A stretch of 64,000 bases of DNA, taken from contig NZ_JANGEY010000001.1 in NCBI RefSeq assembly GCF_024451105.1, positions 620,001 to 684,000 on the forward strand, read 5' to 3'. A model generated the notes under the pieces. That model was not told the DNA's origin and made no database searches. It worked only from the letters and a program-made list of their open reading frames with translations. Below, in pieces: positions 7,517-16,971 of the stretch (its first letter is position 1; the number at the start of each line of letters is the position of its first letter). A program made the position numbers and the translations under genes. The DNA comes from Stutzerimonas stutzeri (GTDB lineage: Bacteria > Pseudomonadota > Gammaproteobacteria > Pseudomonadales > Pseudomonadaceae).

Positions 7517-9303
7517 CTGCCCGCGGCACCGAACAGCGCCTCGTCCGGCGCGTACAGCGTTGCGCAGCCGGCGCGCACCGTCGCGCTCAGCGAATGGATA
7601 CGCGGCAGCAGGCGGGCGAAATAGAAGCGCGCGGTGGCCAGTTTGCCGGCGTAGAAGGGATCCTCCTCGCGCCCCAGCGCGGCCGCGGCCATCCGCGCCC
7701 ACAACCAGGCGAAGGCGGTGTAGCCGAACACCTGCAGGTACTCCACCGAGGCCGCGCCGATCTCGCGCGGATCGCGCAGCCCCTGCTCGAGCAGCCAGCG
7801 ACTGAGGCAGTCGAGATTGTCCAGCGCCTGCGCCAGCGGTGCGCTGAACTCGGCCAGTTCGGGGCCGGCGCCGGCCAGGAAGGTCTGCACCTCGTCGCTG
7901 AAGACCCGGTACAGCGCGCCGGTGCTGCCGACCAGCTTGCGCCCGACCAGGTCGAGGGCCTGGACGCCGTTGGTGCCCTCGTAGATCTGGGTGATGCGCA
8001 CGTCGCGCACCAGTTGTTCCTGGCCCCACTCGCGGATGTAGCCGTGGCCACCCAGCACCTGCTGGCCGAGCACGCAGACCTCGAGGCCGAGGTCGGTGAG
8101 GAAGGCCTTGGCCACCGGGGTGAGCAGCGCCACCAGGGCCTCGGCGCGTTCGCGCTCGGCGGCGTCGGCGGCGTATTTCGCCGCATCCAGCTGCAGCGCC
8201 ACGTAGCTGGAGAAGGCCCGGCCGCCCTCGGTGAGCGCCTTCATGCTCAGCAGCATGCGCCGCACGTCGGGATGCACCAGGATGGGGTCGGCGATCCGCT
8301 CCGGCGCCTCGGCGCCGCGTGGGGCGCGCCCCTGCAGACGCTCGCGGGCATAGGCCAGGGCGCTCTGGCAGGAGCGCTCGCCAGCCGCCAGGCCCTGGAT
8401 GCCGACCGCCAGGCGCTCGTAGTTCATCATGGTGAACATGGCGGCGAGGCCCTTGTGCGGCTCGCCGATCAGCCAGGCCGTCGCGCCGTCGTAGTTCATC
8501 ACGCAGGTGCTGGCGCCGCGGATGCCCATCTTGTGCTCGATCGAGCCGCAGCTGACGGCGTTGCGCGCGCCGAGGCTGCCGTCGGCATTCACCAGCAGCT
8601 TGGGCACCAGGAACAGCGAGATGCCGCGCGAGCCGGCCGGCGCGTCGGGCAAGCGGGCCAGCACCAGGTGGACGATGTTGGCGGTGAGATCCTGCTCGCC
8701 GCCGGTGATGAAGATCTTGCTGCCGGTCAGCCGGTAGCTGCCATCGGCCTGCGGCTCGGCGCGGCTGCGGATCAGGCCGAGGTCGGTGCCGGCGTGCGGC
8801 TCGGTCAGGCACATCACCCCGGCCCACTCGCCGCTGTACAGCCTGGGCAAATACCGCGCCTTGAGCGCCTCGTCGGCATGCGCGCTCAGCTCCAGGCAGG
8901 CGCCGGCGGTGAGCATCGGGTAGAGGGCGAAGGCCAGGTTGGCCGAGTTGAGCATCTCCTCGACCTGCGCGCCGAGCGCCTTGGGCATGCCCAGGCCGCC
9001 ATGCTGCGGATCGCCGCAGATGCCCAGCCAGCCGCCCGCGGCCCAGGCCCGCCAGGCCGCCGGGAAGCCGGCCGGGGTGCGCACCGCGCCGTCCTGCCAG
9101 TGGCAGCCCTCCTCGTCGCCGCTGCGGTTGAGCGGGGCGATGGCCGTAGCGGCCAGCTTGCCGGCTTCCTCCAGCACGGCGGCGGCGGTATCGACATCCG
9201 CCACGCCGGCCAGCGCCGGCATCCGCGCCCACTGGGCGGGGGCGTCGAGGACCTCCTCGAGGACGAAGCGCATGTCGCGCAGGGGAGCCTGGTAGTCGGC
9301 CAT
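7510..9303 (-). CDS. acyl-CoA dehydrogenase (second of a tandem pair)
   Basis: A 597-residue flavoprotein catalysing alpha,beta-dehydrogenation of acyl-CoA in beta-oxidation. Motifs include the flavin/substrate loop [30 protein letters not shown] and the catalytic glutamate in [14 protein letters not shown]. The extra C-terminal domain of about 150 residues marks the 600-residue subgroup. It lies 100 bases downstream of a paralogue and downstream of the biotin operon, as in P. aeruginosa where PA0506-PA0508 follow bioD; members there (FadE1, FadE2) differ in chain-length preference. Which orthologue this is cannot be fixed by eye. A palindromic repeat separates the two dehydrogenase genes. 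Confidence 0.9.
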   Translation of the reverse strand: MADYQAPLRDMRFVLEEVLDAPAQWARMPALAGVADVDTAAAVLEEAGKLAATAIAPLNRSGDEEGCHWQDGAVRTPAGFPAAWRAWAAGGWLGICGDPQHGGLGMPKALGAQVEEMLNSANLAFALYPMLTAGACLELSAHADEALKARYLPRLYSGEWAGVMCLTEPHAGTDLGLIRSRAEPQADGSYRLTGSKIFITGGEQDLTANIVHLVLARLPDAPAGSRGISLFLVPKLLVNADGSLGARNAVSCGSIEHKMGIRGASTCVMNYDGATAWLIGEPHKGLAAMFTMMNYERLAVGIQGLAAGERSCQSALAYARERLQGRAPRGAEAPERIADPILVHPDVRRMLLSMKALTEGGRAFSSYVALQLDAAKYAADAAERERAEALVALLTPVAKAFLTDLGLEVCVLGQQVLGGHGYIREWGQEQLVRDVRITQIYEGTNGVQALDLVGRKLVGSTGALYRVFSDEVQTFLAGAGPELAEFSAPLAQALDNLDCLSRWLLEQGLRDPREIGAASVEYLQVFGYTAFAWLWARMAAAALGREEDPFYAGKLATARFYFARLLPRIHSLSATVRAGCATLYAPDEALFGAAGSV

Positions 9304-9340
9304 CGGTGCATTCCTCGCGTGATGCTTGTTGTTTCCCCGC

Positions 9341-9395
9341 TAGGGGCGAATTCATTCGCCTGACAGTACCGCGTGGGCGAATGAATTCGCCCCTA
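9341..9395. repeat. REP-like palindromic element, copy 1
   Basis: Perfect 20-bp arms (TAGGGGCGAATTCATTCGCC and its complement) surround a 15-base spacer between the two acyl-CoA dehydrogenase genes. Related copies are at 14717-14773 and 27521-27578. Confidence 0.9.
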
Positions 9396-9403
9396 CAGGC
9401 GCC

Positions 9404-11209
9404 TCAATGGCCGAGCTCGAACTCCTCCTCGGCCATCGCCATCAGGCTGGCGGCGCCGGCCTGGATGCAGGCGACGTGGCTGCGGGTGCGCGGCAGGATG
9501 CGCTGGAAGTAGAAGCGCGCGGTGTGCAGCTTGGCGCGGTAGAAGGCTTCCTCCGCAGTGCCGGCAGCCAGCGTCTCCTGCGCCACGCGCGCCATGTCGG
9601 CCCAGAAGTAGGCCAGGCAGGCGTAGCCGGAGTACATCAGGTAGTCCACCGCCGCAGCGCCGACCTCCTCGCGGTCCTGCATGGCCTGCATGCCGATCCG
9701 CAGGGTCAGCTCGCCCCACTCCTTGTTCAGCTGCGCCAGCGGCGCGACGAACTCGGCCAGCTGCGCGTCGCCCTCGTGGGCCTTGCAGAACTTGTGTACC
9801 ACCCTGGTGAAGGCCTTGAGCGTCTCGCCCTGGGTCATCAGCACCTTGCGCCCGAGCAGGTCGAGCGCCTGGATGCCGGTGGTGCCCTCGTAGAGCAGCG
9901 CGATGCGGCTGTCGCGGGCGTTCTGCTCCATGCCCCATTCGGCGATGTAGCCGTGGCCGCCGAACACCTGCATGCCCAGGCTGGCGCTCTCGAAGCCGGT
10001 CTCGGTGGCGAAGGCCTTGGCGATCGGGGTGAGGAAGGCCAGCAGGGTGTCGGCCTCCTTCTTCGCCGCCTCGTCGCTGCTGTAGCGCACCACGTCGACC
10101 AGCTTGGCGGCGTAGTAGATCAGCGCGCGGTTGCCCTCGGCGAAGGCCTTGATGGTCAGCAGCATGCGCCGCACGTCGGGGTGGACGATGATCGGATCGG
10201 CCGGCTTGTCCGGCGCCTTGGCTCCGCTCAGTGCGCGCATCTGCAGGCGCTCGCGGGCGTACTTCAGCGCGCCCTGGAAGGCCACCTCGGCGTGCGCCAG
10301 GCCCTGCAGCGCAGTGCCGATGCGCGCGGTGTTCATGAAGGTGAACATGCACTTGAGGCCTTCGTTGGCCGGGCCGATCAGGTAGCCGGTGGCGCCGTCG
10401 AAGTTCATCACGCAGGTGGCGTTGCCGTGGATGCCCATCTTGTGTTCCAGCGAGCCGCAGGACAGCGCGTTGCGCTGACCGAGGCCGCCGTCCGCCGCGG
10501 GCAGGAACTTGGGCACGATGAACAGCGAGATGCCCTTGGTGCCTTCGGGGGCGTCGGGCAGGCGGGCGAGGACGATGTGCACGATGTTCTCCGCCAGGTC
10601 GTGCTCGCCGGCGGAGATGAAGATCTTGGTGCCGCTGATCCGGTAGCTGCCGTCGGCCTGCGGCTCGGCGCGGGTGCGCAGCAGGCCGAGGTCGGAACCG
10701 CACTGCGGCTCGGTCAGGCACATGGTGCCGGTCCACTCGCCGGACACCAGCCTGGGCAGGTAGGTGGCCTGCTGCTCGGCGCTGCCGTGCGCCGACAGGG
10801 TGTTCATCGCGCCGTGGGCCAGCCCCGGATACATGCCCCAGGCCCAGTTGGCCTCGCCGACCAGCTCGCTGACCACCAGCCCCAGCGACTCCGGCAGGCC
10901 CTGGCCGCCGTGCTCCGGCTCGTGGGCCAGGCTCGGCATGCCCAGCTCGACGTACTGGCGGTAGGCTTCCTTGAAACCGCTCGGGGTCTTCACCCCCTCG
11001 GCCGTCCAGGTGCAGCCCTCGAGGTCGCCGACCCGGTTGAGCGGCGCCAGCACCTCCGCGCAGAACTGCGCGGTCTGTTCGAGGATGGCATCCACTACGT
11101 CGGGGGTGGCGTCCTGGCAGGCGGGCAGGCTCTGGTAGTGCTGCGGGTAGCCGAGCAGCTCGTCGCGGACGAAACGCAGGTCGCGCAGGGGGGCATGGTA
11201 CTCGGGCAT
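9404..11209 (-). CDS. acyl-CoA dehydrogenase (FadE1-like)
   Basis: A 601-residue acyl-CoA dehydrogenase, clearly homologous along its whole length to the next gene (MPEYHAPLRDLRFVRDEL against [18 protein letters not shown]). It carries MCLTEPQCGSDLGLLRTRA, TKIFISAGEHD and the catalytic Glu in LLYEGTTGIQALDL. Its position directly after bioD matches P. aeruginosa PA0506, reported as a long-chain FadE1; the chain-length inference rests on that synteny. The start has an AGAGGACGACAGCC leader. About 90 bases separate it from bioD, including a small REP-like CCGGCAAGCCGGCG sequence. Confidence 0.9.
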   Translation of the reverse strand: MPEYHAPLRDLRFVRDELLGYPQHYQSLPACQDATPDVVDAILEQTAQFCAEVLAPLNRVGDLEGCTWTAEGVKTPSGFKEAYRQYVELGMPSLAHEPEHGGQGLPESLGLVVSELVGEANWAWGMYPGLAHGAMNTLSAHGSAEQQATYLPRLVSGEWTGTMCLTEPQCGSDLGLLRTRAEPQADGSYRISGTKIFISAGEHDLAENIVHIVLARLPDAPEGTKGISLFIVPKFLPAADGGLGQRNALSCGSLEHKMGIHGNATCVMNFDGATGYLIGPANEGLKCMFTFMNTARIGTALQGLAHAEVAFQGALKYARERLQMRALSGAKAPDKPADPIIVHPDVRRMLLTIKAFAEGNRALIYYAAKLVDVVRYSSDEAAKKEADTLLAFLTPIAKAFATETGFESASLGMQVFGGHGYIAEWGMEQNARDSRIALLYEGTTGIQALDLLGRKVLMTQGETLKAFTRVVHKFCKAHEGDAQLAEFVAPLAQLNKEWGELTLRIGMQAMQDREEVGAAAVDYLMYSGYACLAYFWADMARVAQETLAAGTAEEAFYRAKLHTARFYFQRILPRTRSHVACIQAGAASLMAMAEEEFELGH

Positions 11210-11299
11210 GGCTGTCGTCCTCTGAAAACCTTTCTTGTCGTTCGGGGACAGTATGACCGATCGGCCCCGCCGGCAAGCCGGCGAAGATGTAGGGGTGTT

Positions 11300-11983
11300 T
11301 CAGCCCAGCAGTGGCGCCAGATCGAGATGCGCCGCCACCGCCGCCGGGGTCGCCGCCGCCAGGCGCGGCACGCGGCCGAGGCAGGGCGCCGGCAGGCGCT
11401 CGGCCAGGGTGGCGAGGTTCTCCTCCAGCCGCGAGGTGGCCGGATCGACCACGTTGGCCACCCAGCCGGCCAGGGTCAGACCGTCGCGCTCGATGGCCTC
11501 GGCGCTCAGCAGCGCATGGTTGATGCAGCCCAGGCGCACGCCGACCACCAGGATCACCGGCAGCTGCAGGGCCACCGCCAGATCGGCCAGGCTCTCGCCG
11601 GCGGCCAGCGGCACCCGCCAGCCGCCGGCGCCCTCGATCAGGCTGAAGTCGGCGCCGCGCGCCAGCACCCGGCGCACGTGCGGCAGCAGGGCGGCGACGT
11701 TGAGCTCGACGCCGACCTCGCGCGCCGCCAGGTGCGGGGCGATGGCCGGCTCGAAGGCGAACGGGTTGACCTCGGCGTAGTCCTGCGCCAGCGAGCACTC
11801 GCCGAGCAGCGCCAGCGCATCGCCGTTGCGCAATCCGTCCGGGGTACGCTGGCAGTCGGAAGCCACCGGCTTGGCCGCCGCGGTGGACAGCCCGCGCTGG
11901 CGCGCGGCGTGCAGCAGGCCGGCAGCCACGGTGGTCTTGCCGATCTCGGTGTCGGTGCCGGCGATGAAGAAGGCGTTGCTCAT
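11300..11983 (-). CDS. bioD: ATP-dependent dethiobiotin synthetase BioD
   Basis: A 227-residue enzyme that closes the ureido ring of dethiobiotin using CO2 and ATP, the penultimate step of biotin synthesis. The P-loop GTDTEIGKTT is at residues 9-18, followed by KPVASDC (KPxxSG-like). EGAGGWRVPL is the family signature near residue 115, and VVGVRLGCINHALL follows. The ATG at 11983 has AGAGGAA upstream. It is the last biotin gene of the operon, 16 bases after bioC. Confidence 0.95.
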   Translation of the reverse strand: MSNAFFIAGTDTEIGKTTVAAGLLHAARQRGLSTAAAKPVASDCQRTPDGLRNGDALALLGECSLAQDYAEVNPFAFEPAIAPHLAAREVGVELNVAALLPHVRRVLARGADFSLIEGAGGWRVPLAAGESLADLAVALQLPVILVVGVRLGCINHALLSAEAIERDGLTLAGWVANVVDPATSRLEENLATLAERLPAPCLGRVPRLAAATPAAVAAHLDLAPLLG

Positions 11984-11999
11984 GCTGGATTCCTCTTGG

Positions 12000-12800
12000 T
12001 CAGGCGCTGCGGCGCAGCACCCCGTACACCACCTGCCAGCTGGCCGGCAGGCCCTGGGCGTCGCGGAAGCGCTCGTAGGCCTCGACCAGCGCGCGCACCC
12101 GCGCGCGACCGGTGAGGCCGCCGGGGCGGCCGGGGTTGAGGTTGTGCGCGCCGAGCGCCTTGAGTTCATGGGTCAGCTGGCGCAGGTCGGCGTAGTGCAA
12201 CACGCGGCGTTCCGTCGCCAGTTCGAGCACTTCCAGGCCGCTGGCGGCGCACAGCGCCCGGTAGTCCTCCAAGCGGCGGAAGCGGTTGACGTGGACGAAG
12301 CCGTCCACCGCCTGCCAGCTGCCCTGCAGCTCCTGCAGGGTGCCGACGCACAGGCTGCTGAAGGCCAGCACGCCGCCCGGCGCCAGCACGCGGCGCGCCT
12401 CGCCGAGCACGGCGGCGAAGTCCGCGCACCACTGCAGGGCCAGGCTGGAGAAGATCAGCTGCTGGCTGGCGCTGGCCAGCGGCAGGTGCTCGGCGTCGCC
12501 GCAGACGAACTGGGTCGCGCCACCGAGCGGGCGGGCGTGGCGCAGCATGCCCTCGGCGATGTCCAGCGCGGTGCCGCTCGCCTGCGGGAAGCGCGCGGCT
12601 AGGGCGCGGCTGAAGTGGCCGGTGCCGCTGCCCAGGTCGAGCCAGCGTTGCGGCACGAAATCGGCCGGCAGGCGCGCCAGCAGCTCGGCGCCGACCGCGC
12701 GCTGCAGTTCGGCGACGCTGTCGTAGCTGGCCGCGGCGCGCGAGAAGGAGGCGGCGACCTGGCGCTTGTCGGGCAGCACGCCGTGAGCGCCGTCAGTCAT
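12000..12800 (-). CDS. bioC: malonyl-ACP O-methyltransferase BioC
   Basis: A 266-residue SAM-dependent methyltransferase that methylates the free carboxyl of malonyl-ACP to start pimelate assembly. The characteristic BioC N-terminus [23 protein letters not shown] is followed by the SAM motif [14 protein letters not shown] at residues 54-67. Further SAM-binding segments are [11 protein letters not shown] and [22 protein letters not shown] is the usual BioC post-motif. Its start overlaps the end of bioH by 8 bases, which indicates translational coupling. Confidence 0.95.
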   Translation of the reverse strand: MTDGAHGVLPDKRQVAASFSRAAASYDSVAELQRAVGAELLARLPADFVPQRWLDLGSGTGHFSRALAARFPQASGTALDIAEGMLRHARPLGGATQFVCGDAEHLPLASASQQLIFSSLALQWCADFAAVLGEARRVLAPGGVLAFSSLCVGTLQELQGSWQAVDGFVHVNRFRRLEDYRALCAASGLEVLELATERRVLHYADLRQLTHELKALGAHNLNPGRPGGLTGRARVRALVEAYERFRDAQGLPASWQVVYGVLRRSA

Positions 12801-13521
12801 CCCCGGCCTCGCGGACGAACTCCTCGATCAGCGCGGCCAGCACCTGCGGCTGTTCGGCGACGAAGGCATGGCCACAGTCTTCCAGCACATCCACCTCGCC
12901 GGCCGGCAGCAGCGCCAGCAGGGCTTCGGCGGCGCTGGCCGGCAGCAGTTCGTCGCGTCCGGCGAGCAGATGCAGCTGCGGCCCGGCGAATCCGGCCAGC
13001 GCGGCGCGGTTGTCCAGCGCGGCCAGCACGTCGAGGCCGGCGAGCAGCGACGCCGGCACGGCCTCCGGCAGGCCGCGCTGCAGCTGGCGGGCCAGCGCGC
13101 GAGCATCGGCGCTGCCTTCGGCGCAGAGGACAGCGAAGCGCTTGAGGGTGGTGGTGGCGTTCGCCGAGCAGCCGGTGCGGAAGGCGGCGAAAGTCAGCGG
13201 ATCCATGCCGTCCGCCCAGCCGTCGCGGGCGACGAAGCAGGCGTTGCTGGCCAGGGTCAGCAGGCCCCTGCAGCGCGCGCCGCGCCGCGCGGCCAGCGCC
13301 GTAGCGAGCATGCCGCCGAGCGACCAGCCGCCCAGCCAGCAGTCGGCGCTCAGCCGCGCATCCAGCTCGGCCAGCCAGTCCTCGGGATCGGCAGACTCCA
13401 GCGCCGGCAGTTCGGCCAGCTCGGCGGCCAGGCCCTGTTCGTTCAGGGCGGCCACCAGCGGTTGCAGCGCGGTCGGGCCGAGGCCCCAGCCGGGCAGCAG
13501 GATCAGTTTGCTCATGTTCAT
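12793..13521 (-). CDS. bioH: pimeloyl-ACP methyl ester esterase BioH
   Basis: A 242-residue alpha/beta-hydrolase that demethylates pimeloyl-ACP methyl ester, ending the BioC cycle. The nucleophile elbow is GWSLGGM with Ser67; the catalytic His is in [12 protein letters not shown] near the C-terminus, and an Asp lies in AGRDELLP. The first ATG overlaps the bioF stop as ATGA, so bioF and bioH are coupled. A second ATG two codons later is an alternative. The operon order bioB-F-H-C-D is the Pseudomonas arrangement. Confidence 0.95.
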   Translation of the reverse strand: MNMSKLILLPGWGLGPTALQPLVAALNEQGLAAELAELPALESADPEDWLAELDARLSADCWLGGWSLGGMLATALAARRGARCRGLLTLASNACFVARDGWADGMDPLTFAAFRTGCSANATTTLKRFAVLCAEGSADARALARQLQRGLPEAVPASLLAGLDVLAALDNRAALAGFAGPQLHLLAGRDELLPASAAEALLALLPAGEVDVLEDCGHAFVAEQPQVLAALIEEFVREAGDD

Positions 13522-14690
13522 TGCTCCATCGGCGGCAGCAGGGCCTGACACTCGCCCAGCGCCTCGAGCAGCCGCTCGAGCTGCGCGAACGTGTGCGCGG
13601 CGGACAGGGTCACGCGCAGCCGCGCGGTGCCGGCCGGCACGGTGGGTGGGCGGATCGCGCCGACCAGCAGGCCGCGCTCGCGCAGCAGGCGGGAAAACTC
13701 GACGGCGCGCGCGCTGTCGCCGATCAGCAGCGGCTGGATCGGCGTCGGGCTGTCCATCAGGGTCAGGCCCAGCTCGGCGGCGCCGGCGCGGAAGCGTGCG
13801 ATCAGCGCATTCAGGTGCTCGCGGCGCCAGCTCTCGGCGCGCAGCAGCTCGAGGCTCTTCAGGGTGGCGCAGGCCACCGCCGGCGGCTGGCTGGTGGTGT
13901 AGATGTACGGGCGGGCGAACTGGATCAGCGTCTCGATCAGTTCCTCGCTGCCGGCGACGAAGGCGCCGGCGCTGCCGAAGGCCTTGCCGAGGGTGCCGAC
14001 CAGCACCGGCACGTCGTCCAGGCCCAGGCCGAAGTGCTCGACGATGCCGCCGCCGCTGGCGCCGAGGGTGCCGAAGCCGTGGGCGTCGTCGACCATCAGC
14101 CAGGCGCCCTTCTGCTTTGCCGCGGCGCACAGCGCCGGCAGGTCGGCCAGATCGCCGTCCATGCTGAACACGCCGTCGGTCACCACCAGGCTGTTGCCGC
14201 TCGCCTTGGCCAGGCGGCTGGCCAGGCTGGCCGCGTCGTTGTGCAGGTAGCGCGAGAAGCGCGCGCCGGAGAGCAGGCCGGCATCCAGCAGCGAGGCGTG
14301 GTTGAGGCGGTCCTCCAGCACGCTGTCGCCCTGGCCGACCAGCGCGGTGACCGCGGCCAGGTTGGCCATGTAGCCGGTGGAGAACAGCAGCGCGCGCGGC
14401 CGGCCGGTGAACTCGGCGAGCGCCTCCTCCAGGGCGTGGTGCGGCTGGCTGTGGCCGATCACCAGGTGCGAGGCGCCGCCGCCGACGCCCCATTGGGCGG
14501 CGCCGGCCTGCAGCGCGGCGATGACCTCGGGGTGGTTGGCCAGCCCCAGGTAGTCGTTGGAGCAGAAGGCCAGCAGCGGCTGGCCGTCGACCACCACCTC
14601 CGGCCCCTGCGGACTTTCGAGCAGCGGGCGCTGGCGGAACAGGTGGTCGGCGCGGCGGGCGGCGAGACGGGCGGCGAGGTCGAAGGGCAC
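13518..14690 (-). CDS. bioF: 8-amino-7-oxononanoate synthase BioF
   Basis: A PLP enzyme of about 390 residues that condenses pimeloyl-ACP with alanine. Visible features are [15 protein letters not shown], the [11 protein letters not shown] aspartate loop and the PLP lysine in [12 protein letters not shown]. An ATG at 14717 opens the frame nine codons earlier, but it has no ribosome binding site because a palindromic repeat abuts it. The GTG at 14690 has GGAG seven bases upstream and gives the family-typical N-terminus ([13 protein letters not shown]). I therefore prefer the GTG. Confidence 0.93.
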   Translation of the reverse strand: MPFDLAARLAARRADHLFRQRPLLESPQGPEVVVDGQPLLAFCSNDYLGLANHPEVIAALQAGAAQWGVGGGASHLVIGHSQPHHALEEALAEFTGRPRALLFSTGYMANLAAVTALVGQGDSVLEDRLNHASLLDAGLLSGARFSRYLHNDAASLASRLAKASGNSLVVTDGVFSMDGDLADLPALCAAAKQKGAWLMVDDAHGFGTLGASGGGIVEHFGLGLDDVPVLVGTLGKAFGSAGAFVAGSEELIETLIQFARPYIYTTSQPPAVACATLKSLELLRAESWRREHLNALIARFRAGAAELGLTLMDSPTPIQPLLIGDSARAVEFSRLLRERGLLVGAIRPPTVPAGTARLRVTLSAAHTFAQLERLLEALGECQALLPPMEQ

Positions 14691-14716
14691 GGCGTGGCTC
14701 CAGGCGACAAACGGCA

Positions 14717-14773
14717 TGTAGGGGCGAATTCATTCGCCCAGGGCGCGCCCAGGCGAATGAATTCGCCCCTACA
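14717..14773. repeat. REP-like palindromic element, copy 2, between bioB and bioF
   Basis: Arms of 22 bp (TGTAGGGGCGAATTCATTCGCC and its complement) enclose 13 bases. The element fills the whole space between the bioB stop and the upstream ATG of bioF. Confidence 0.9.
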
Positions 14774-14776
14774 GGA

Positions 14777-15829
14777 TCAGACGGAAGCGGCGTCGTGGAA
14801 CAGCTGCGAATTGCGCTGCTCGACCAGCGCCTGCTCGATGGCGGCCTGGTGCACCTCGTCGGCGTGCTCCTCGCGGGCCTCGGGCTTGATGCCCAGGCGC
14901 TGGAACAGGCGCATGTCGCGCTCGGCCTCGGGGTTGCCGGTGGTCAAGAGCTTCTCGCCGTAGAAGATCGAGTTGGCGCCGGCGAGGAAGGCCAGCGCCT
15001 GCATCTGCTCGTTCATCTGCTCGCGGCCGGCGGACAGGCGCACGTGCGACTTGGGCATGAGGATGCGCGCCACCGCCAGGGTGCGGATGAAGTCGAACGG
15101 ATCGACGTCCTCGGCCTCGGCCAGCGGGGTGCCCTTGACCTTGACCAGCATGTTGATCGGCACCGACTCCGGGTGCTCGGGCAGGTTGGCCAGCTGGATC
15201 AGCAGGCCCAGGCGGTCGTCCAGCGACTCGCCCATGCCGAGGATGCCGCCGGAGCAGATCTTCATGCCCGCCTCGCGCACGTAGGACAGGGTCTGCAGGC
15301 GCTCGCTGTAGGTACGGGTGGTGATGATGTTGCCGTAGAACTCCGGCGAGGTGTCGAGGTTGTGGTTGTAGTAGTCGAGGCCGGCGTCGGCCAGGGCCAT
15401 GGTCTGCTCCTGGTCGAGAGTGCCGAGGGTCATGCAGGTCTCAAGGCCCATGGCCTTGACGCCCCTGACCATCTCCAGCACGTAGGGCATGTCCTTGGCC
15501 GACGGGTGCTTCCAGGCGGCGCCCATGCAGAAGCGCGTCGAGCCGATCGCCTTGGCCTCGGCGGCGGCCTGCAGCACCTTCTGCACCTCCATCAGCTTTT
15601 CCTTGTCCAGGCCGGTGTTGTAGTGGCCGGACTGCGGGCAGTACTTGCAGTCTTCCGGGCAGGCGCCGGTCTTGATCGACAGCAGGGTCGACACCTGCAC
15701 CTCGTTGGCATTGAAGTGCTGGCGGTGCACGCCCTGGGCCTGGAAGATCAGATCGTTGAACGGCTGGGTGAACAGGGCGCGGACCTCGTCGAGGGTCCAG
15801 TCGTGGCGCAGGGAAGCGTTGGCACTCAT
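14777..15829 (-). CDS. bioB: biotin synthase BioB
   Basis: A 350-residue radical-SAM enzyme that inserts sulfur into dethiobiotin. The radical-SAM cluster cysteines are C57, C61 and C64 in [14 protein letters not shown]. Other BioB hallmarks are [23 protein letters not shown], and RLSAGRE, whose Arg contacts the [2Fe-2S] cluster. The ATG at 15829 has AAGGAA ten bases upstream. It is the first gene of the biotin operon and is divergent from comF. A BirA-like operator overlaps its likely -35 element, suggesting repression when biotin is sufficient. Confidence 0.97.
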   Translation of the reverse strand: MSANASLRHDWTLDEVRALFTQPFNDLIFQAQGVHRQHFNANEVQVSTLLSIKTGACPEDCKYCPQSGHYNTGLDKEKLMEVQKVLQAAAEAKAIGSTRFCMGAAWKHPSAKDMPYVLEMVRGVKAMGLETCMTLGTLDQEQTMALADAGLDYYNHNLDTSPEFYGNIITTRTYSERLQTLSYVREAGMKICSGGILGMGESLDDRLGLLIQLANLPEHPESVPINMLVKVKGTPLAEAEDVDPFDFIRTLAVARILMPKSHVRLSAGREQMNEQMQALAFLAGANSIFYGEKLLTTGNPEAERDMRLFQRLGIKPEAREEHADEVHQAAIEQALVEQRNSQLFHDAASV

Positions 15830-15896
15830 CGGGCGGTGTTCCTTGTTATGGGGACAGCACACCCCTGCTAGAGTGGCGGGGCGGCACGGATGCCGC

Positions 15897-15950
15897 ATCT
15901 TCTCCGGGCAGCGGAGAGGCTGTCAACCGCAGGGAAAGGCATGGTTTACA
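15897..15950 (-). promoter_or_regulatory. bioB promoter with BirA-like operator
   Basis: On the minus strand TGTAAACC-N14-GGTTGACA (15950-15921) closely matches the two halves of the BirA box (TTGTAAACC-N14/15-GGTTTACAA). Its right half contains a perfect TTGACA -35 element (15926-15921). A weak -10, GAAGAT, lies 18 bases on at 15902-15897. The operator also overlaps the comF start codon. Confidence 0.6.
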
Positions 15951-16684
15951 TCTGGACGAAATTCATACAGCACCTGCAGCGCCAGGCTGCCGCCCTGCGC
16001 CGCCCCGGCGCCTGCCTGCTCTGCGACGGCCCCGCCGACACCGTCCACGCCCTGTGCAGCGCCTGCCAGGACGAACTGCCCTGGCTGGGGCCGCAGTGCA
16101 GCGTCTGCGCCCTGCCGCTGCCGGCGGCGGGTCTGACCTGCGCCCACTGCCTGCGGCGTCCACCGAGCTTCGCGCGGGTCGAGGCGCCGTGGCGCTACGC
16201 CTTTCCGGTCGACGCGCTGATCACCCGCTTCAAGCACCAGAGCGTCTGGCCGCTCGGCCGCCTGCTCGGCGCGCTGCTCGCCGAGCACCTGCAGCACGCC
16301 CACCGGGAAGGCCTGCCGCGCCCCGAGCTGCTGCTGCCGGTGCCGCTGGCCCGCGCGCGCCTGCGCCGGCGCGGCTTCAACCAGGCGGCGCTGCTGGCGC
16401 GCTGGCTGGGCGAGGCCCTGCGCATCGAGGTGCGCGAGGATATCGTGCGGCGCCCGCAGGACACCGCGGCCCAGCAGGGCCTGGACGCCGCGGCGCGCCG
16501 GCGCAACCTGCGCGGCGCCTTTACCGTGGCCGATGCGCAGCTCGTCGCCGGCCGCCATGTCGCCCTGGTCGACGACGTGCTGACCACCGGTGCAACCGCC
16601 GAGGCGCTGGCACGCCTGCTGCGCCGGGCCGGCGCGGCGCGGGTCGACGTCTACTGCCTGGCGCGCACGCCGGCGCCGGACTGA
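15941..16684 (+). CDS. ComF-family protein (phosphoribosyltransferase-like)
   Basis: A 247-residue ComF protein, linked in other bacteria to DNA uptake for transformation. The N-terminus carries cysteine pairs (C25/C28, C39/C42, C53/C56, C67/C70) that form zinc-ribbon-like knuckles. The C-terminal phosphoribosyltransferase domain has LPVPLARARLRRRGFNQA and the PRPP loop VALVDDVLTTGATA. The ATG at 15941 is preferred over an upstream one because AGGGAAAGG precedes it. The BirA-like operator of bioB covers its first codons. Confidence 0.9.
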   Translation: MVYIWTKFIQHLQRQAAALRRPGACLLCDGPADTVHALCSACQDELPWLGPQCSVCALPLPAAGLTCAHCLRRPPSFARVEAPWRYAFPVDALITRFKHQSVWPLGRLLGALLAEHLQHAHREGLPRPELLLPVPLARARLRRRGFNQAALLARWLGEALRIEVREDIVRRPQDTAAQQGLDAAARRRNLRGAFTVADAQLVAGRHVALVDDVLTTGATAEALARLLRRAGAARVDVYCLARTPAPD

Positions 16685-16744
16685 CGGGCTACGCTGTGTG
16701 CAGAGGGAACGCATCAACCACACCAGGTCGGGGGAACAAAAGCC

Positions 16745-16924
16745 ATGAGCATCGCCCACTGCCGCGAGTGCCACCGGGAGGTCGAGCGCCACGCCCGCCG
16801 CTGCCCGCACTGCAACGCGGAGATCCCCGGCGAGGGCAAGCTGCTGCTGCTCGCCAAGTACTGCCTGTTCTTCGTGATCCTCGGTGCGCTGATGTACGCC
16901 CTGTTCAACTTCATCGGCGGCTGA
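16745..16924 (+). CDS. 59-residue zinc-ribbon single-pass membrane protein
   Basis: A small gene with a strong ribosome binding site (GGGGGAA, eight bases before ATG). Cysteines C6, C9, C20 and C23 make two CxxC knuckles (HCRECHREV and RCPHCNAEI), the pattern of a zinc ribbon. Residues 39-58 form one hydrophobic helix (YCLFFVILGALMYALFNFIG). The spacing of 60 bases after comF and about 47 before the kinase gene suggests one transcript. The family is unassigned and the function unknown; the domain order implies a cytoplasmic metal-binding head anchored to the inner membrane. Confidence 0.8.
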   Translation: MSIAHCRECHREVERHARRCPHCNAEIPGEGKLLLLAKYCLFFVILGALMYALFNFIGG

Positions 16925-16971
16925 CGCGGCCGGCAAGGGGTACACTGCGGGCTCACCGACTGGAGCCCGCC

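Noticed and set aside
9407-12115. A 902-codon open frame opposite acyl-CoA dehydrogenase and bioD
   Set aside because: It is antisense to two well-conserved genes and has the low-complexity composition of a GC-rich shadow.
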